Shown here one piece after another: positions 62,280 to 64,000 of a DNA stretch of 64,000 nucleotides. Numbering within the stretch: position 1 is the stretch's first letter; each line of letters starts with the position of its first letter. The stretch is taken from the NCBI RefSeq assembly GCF_003721515.1, contig NZ_RJJD01000008.1, forward strand, positions 434,001 through 498,000. Reading direction: 5' to 3'. This DNA is from Rufibacter latericius. Lineage in GTDB: Bacteria; Bacteroidota; Bacteroidia; Cytophagales; Hymenobacteraceae. Under the pieces are notes generated by a model that had not been told where the DNA came from, ran no database searches, and saw only the letters and a program-made list of their open reading frames with translations. The translations under genes and the position numbers were made by a program.

Positions 62280-64000
62280 ATGAAGTCTTCCTCCCTGCCC
62301 GCTGCCTCTCCTGATCTTCATTCCATCTTTAAGGCACTACCAAGGCCCTACATTGTGGTTTCCCCAGACTTTACTATTGTAGAAGCCAGTGACGCCTATC
62401 TGGCCTCTACCTTTAAAGACCGGTCCATCCTGGGGAAGTACCTGTTTGACGTGTTCCCAGACAATCCAGACCTGGCTACCGCAGACGGGGTTCTCAACTG
62501 GAGGCAGTCGCTGGAATTTGCCCGGGATTACAAGATGACCCATAAAATGGCGCTCCAGCGCTATGATGTGACGCGGCCAGTGGAGATGGGCGGTGGGTTT
62601 GAGGAGAAGTACTGGCAACCTTCCAATTCGCCCGTGCTGGATACCAGCGGCAACGTGCTCTACCTTATCCATGAGTCGGAGGATGTCACCCAGCACGTCA
62701 AATCTCAAAAGGAAACCGAAAAGCAGGCCCAACAAGCCCAGCAAAATCTGGAGCGGTTTGAGCTCATTGCCAAAGCCACCAATGACGTAATCTGGGACTG
62801 GAGCCTGACCGATGACACCATCTGGTGGAACGACGGGTTCCAGGTGACATTTGGCTACAAAGCGGAAGAAATTGAGCATGACATCAATTCTTGGTACGGC
62901 CGTATTCACCCCGATGACGCGGAACGGGTAGTAGAGGGCATTCACCTTGTCATTGATGGCGACGGTTCTACCTGGCAGGATGAATACCGGTTCAGAAAAG
63001 CAGACGGCACCTACGCCGAAATCCTGGACCGGGGCACCGTTGCCCGGGATGCAACTGGAAAACCTGTGCGCATGATTGGGGCCATGCTGGACCTCACCGA
63101 GAAAAACCGCTATGCCGCTGAGCTCAAAGCCAGTGAGCAGCACGTGCGTGCCTTGCTGGAGGGAATTCCTGAGATTGCCTGGGTAGCCCGCGCCGATGGC
63201 TATATCTACTACTACAACAAAGCTTGGTACGCCTATACCGGCAACACCCACCCAGACGAAGGCTGGGAGAAAGTGATTCACCCTGAAGACCTGCACCCCA
63301 CCTTTTCTACCTGGAGCCAGGCTCTGAGCACCGGCAAAGAATACGTGAACGAGGCCCGCCTGAAACAAGCCTCAGACGGGCAGTACCATTGGTTTTCCAT
63401 GCGCGCCACCCCCTTGTACGATGGGCAAGGCAATATCCGGGCATGGATAGGCGTAGACACAGACATTCAGGAGCAGAAAGAAATCCAGCAAAAGCTCAAA
63501 GAGCGCGACGAGTATGTGCAACGCATGCTGGCCCAGGCTCCGGTACAGTTTGCCGTGGTGAAAGGGCCAGATTGGATAGGTGATTTCGCTACCCCCCAGT
63601 TCACGCAATTGGTAGGCGGCCGCGAGATGGTGGGCAAGCCGTTCAAAGAGGCCCTGCCGGAACTGGAAACCCAGGGATTCTTTGACCACATTGCCAGGGT
63701 ATACGCTACCGGCCAAGCCTATTTCGGGAACCAGACACCTGCCTATCTAGACAGGAAAGGCACCGGTGAATTAGAACTGGGCTACTTCGATTTCGCCTAC
63801 CAGCCGCTGTTTGATGAGCACCACGCCGTGGAAGGGGTCATGATCCTGATTGTGGAAGTAACCGAGCGCGTACGGGTTCAGGAAGAAGCCGCCAAACTGG
63901 CCCAGGAATTGAAAGTCTCGCATGAGCGAACCCTCAAGATTCTGGATGCCCTTCCTCACATGACGTTTACCGCCCGGCCAGACGGCTATGTAGATTATTA
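62280..64000 (+). CDS. Multi-PAS sensor protein, probably histidine kinase (partial)
   Basis: An open frame from the ATG at 62280 runs through the window edge (573 codons, no stop). It contains at least four PAS domains, at about 15-130 (RPYIVVSPDFTIVEASDAY), 165-285 (FELIAKATNDVIWDW, IHPDDAER), 290-410 (GIPEIAWVARADGYIYYYNKA, IHPEDLH) and 415-545, with a fifth starting near 560 (LDALPHMTFTARPDGYVDYY). Coiled-coil linkers (QKETEKQAQQAQQNLERF) connect them. This build is typical of hybrid histidine kinases of Cytophagales; the kinase part would be beyond the window. An in-frame stop makes the ATG at 62264 impossible. Confidence 0.9.
   Translation, partial: MKSSSLPAASPDLHSIFKALPRPYIVVSPDFTIVEASDAYLASTFKDRSILGKYLFDVFPDNPDLATADGVLNWRQSLEFARDYKMTHKMALQRYDVTRPVEMGGGFEEKYWQPSNSPVLDTSGNVLYLIHESEDVTQHVKSQKETEKQAQQAQQNLERFELIAKATNDVIWDWSLTDDTIWWNDGFQVTFGYKAEEIEHDINSWYGRIHPDDAERVVEGIHLVIDGDGSTWQDEYRFRKADGTYAEILDRGTVARDATGKPVRMIGAMLDLTEKNRYAAELKASEQHVRALLEGIPEIAWVARADGYIYYYNKAWYAYTGNTHPDEGWEKVIHPEDLHPTFSTWSQALSTGKEYVNEARLKQASDGQYHWFSMRATPLYDGQGNIRAWIGVDTDIQEQKEIQQKLKERDEYVQRMLAQAPVQFAVVKGPDWIGDFATPQFTQLVGGREMVGKPFKEALPELETQGFFDHIARVYATGQAYFGNQTPAYLDRKGTGELELGYFDFAYQPLFDEHHAVEGVMILIVEVTERVRVQEEAAKLAQELKVSHERTLKILDALPHMTFTARPDGYVDY

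Noticed and set aside
62337-63368. Long open frame on the minus strand (343 codons) and several shorter ones
   Set aside because: They lie opposite the multi-PAS gene, which reads continuously with clear PAS motifs; the minus-strand translations show no family motif.

Overview
The window reads as a chromosomal segment of a Bacteroidota bacterium, most likely Cytophagales and probably near Hymenobacteraceae (a Rufibacter- or Pontibacter-like genus; this placement is inference). The support is: Bacteroidetes-type -7 promoter boxes (TAnnTTTG) before several genes, almost no Shine-Dalgarno sequences, several TTG starts, a ribosomal protein S16 with a long Ala/Glu-rich tail, an LptD with an MlaD-type protein and an amidase nearby, and a subtilase ending in a type IX secretion sorting domain. 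Most genes are moderately GC-rich with AT-rich gaps. I see no rRNA, tRNA, CRISPR array, transposase, integrase or prophage.

Layout. 1-7.7 kb: the 5' end of an unknown gene, a PolX/PHP protein whose polymerase motifs look lost, a small secreted protein, an EVE protein, two tandem secreted paralogues and NhaA. 7.9-20.5 kb: pyrRB, a SpoIIAA-like protein, a TolC-type porin, aminopeptidase P, a subtilase, a five-domain TonB_C protein, a glycosyltransferase, a GNAT and an M16 peptidase. 21-26 kb: two tandem M57 (HEIGH) lipoprotein proteases and a T9SS subtilase. 26-38.2 kb: alanine-type aminotransferase, SirB1-like protein, acyl-CoA carboxylase beta subunit, MlaD and amidase, LptD, PanB, an RluA synthase and a desaturase. 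38.6-40.9 kb: the classical rpsP-rimM-trmD-rplS translation cluster. 41-52.3 kb: SDR, ATP-grasp, two M20 amidohydrolases flanking a PoxB-like TPP enzyme, an M1 peptidase and a degenerate pyrophosphatase-like lipoprotein. 52.3-64 kb: DUF1835 protein, Pgi, a low-GC orphan, a DUF1905/YdeI protein, small unknowns, MsrA, Mfd and a truncated multi-PAS sensor gene.

The strongest signal beyond genes is non-coding. About thirty copies of a degenerate 35-57 bp imperfect palindrome (arms like CGTTTTrrGGCTGTTTTC) sit in almost every gap, some overlapping stop codons and others between a promoter box and a start codon. On top of these there are longer inverted-repeat (MITE-like) elements: a two-copy nested element at 44.5 and 58.4 kb, two elements sharing a word at 46.8 and 48.4 kb, one at 2.0 kb and a perfect 28-bp hairpin on the panB stop codon. 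No mobilising gene is visible here, so these families would have to be moved in trans or be relics.

The genes do not form one pathway. They are mainly housekeeping, envelope and secreted-protease functions with three close duplications (3.2/5.0 kb, 21.0/22.2 kb, 43.0/47.0 kb). Two proteins keep a recognisable enzyme fold but appear to lack the catalytic metal ligands: the PolX polymerase module and the pyrophosphatase-like lipoprotein.
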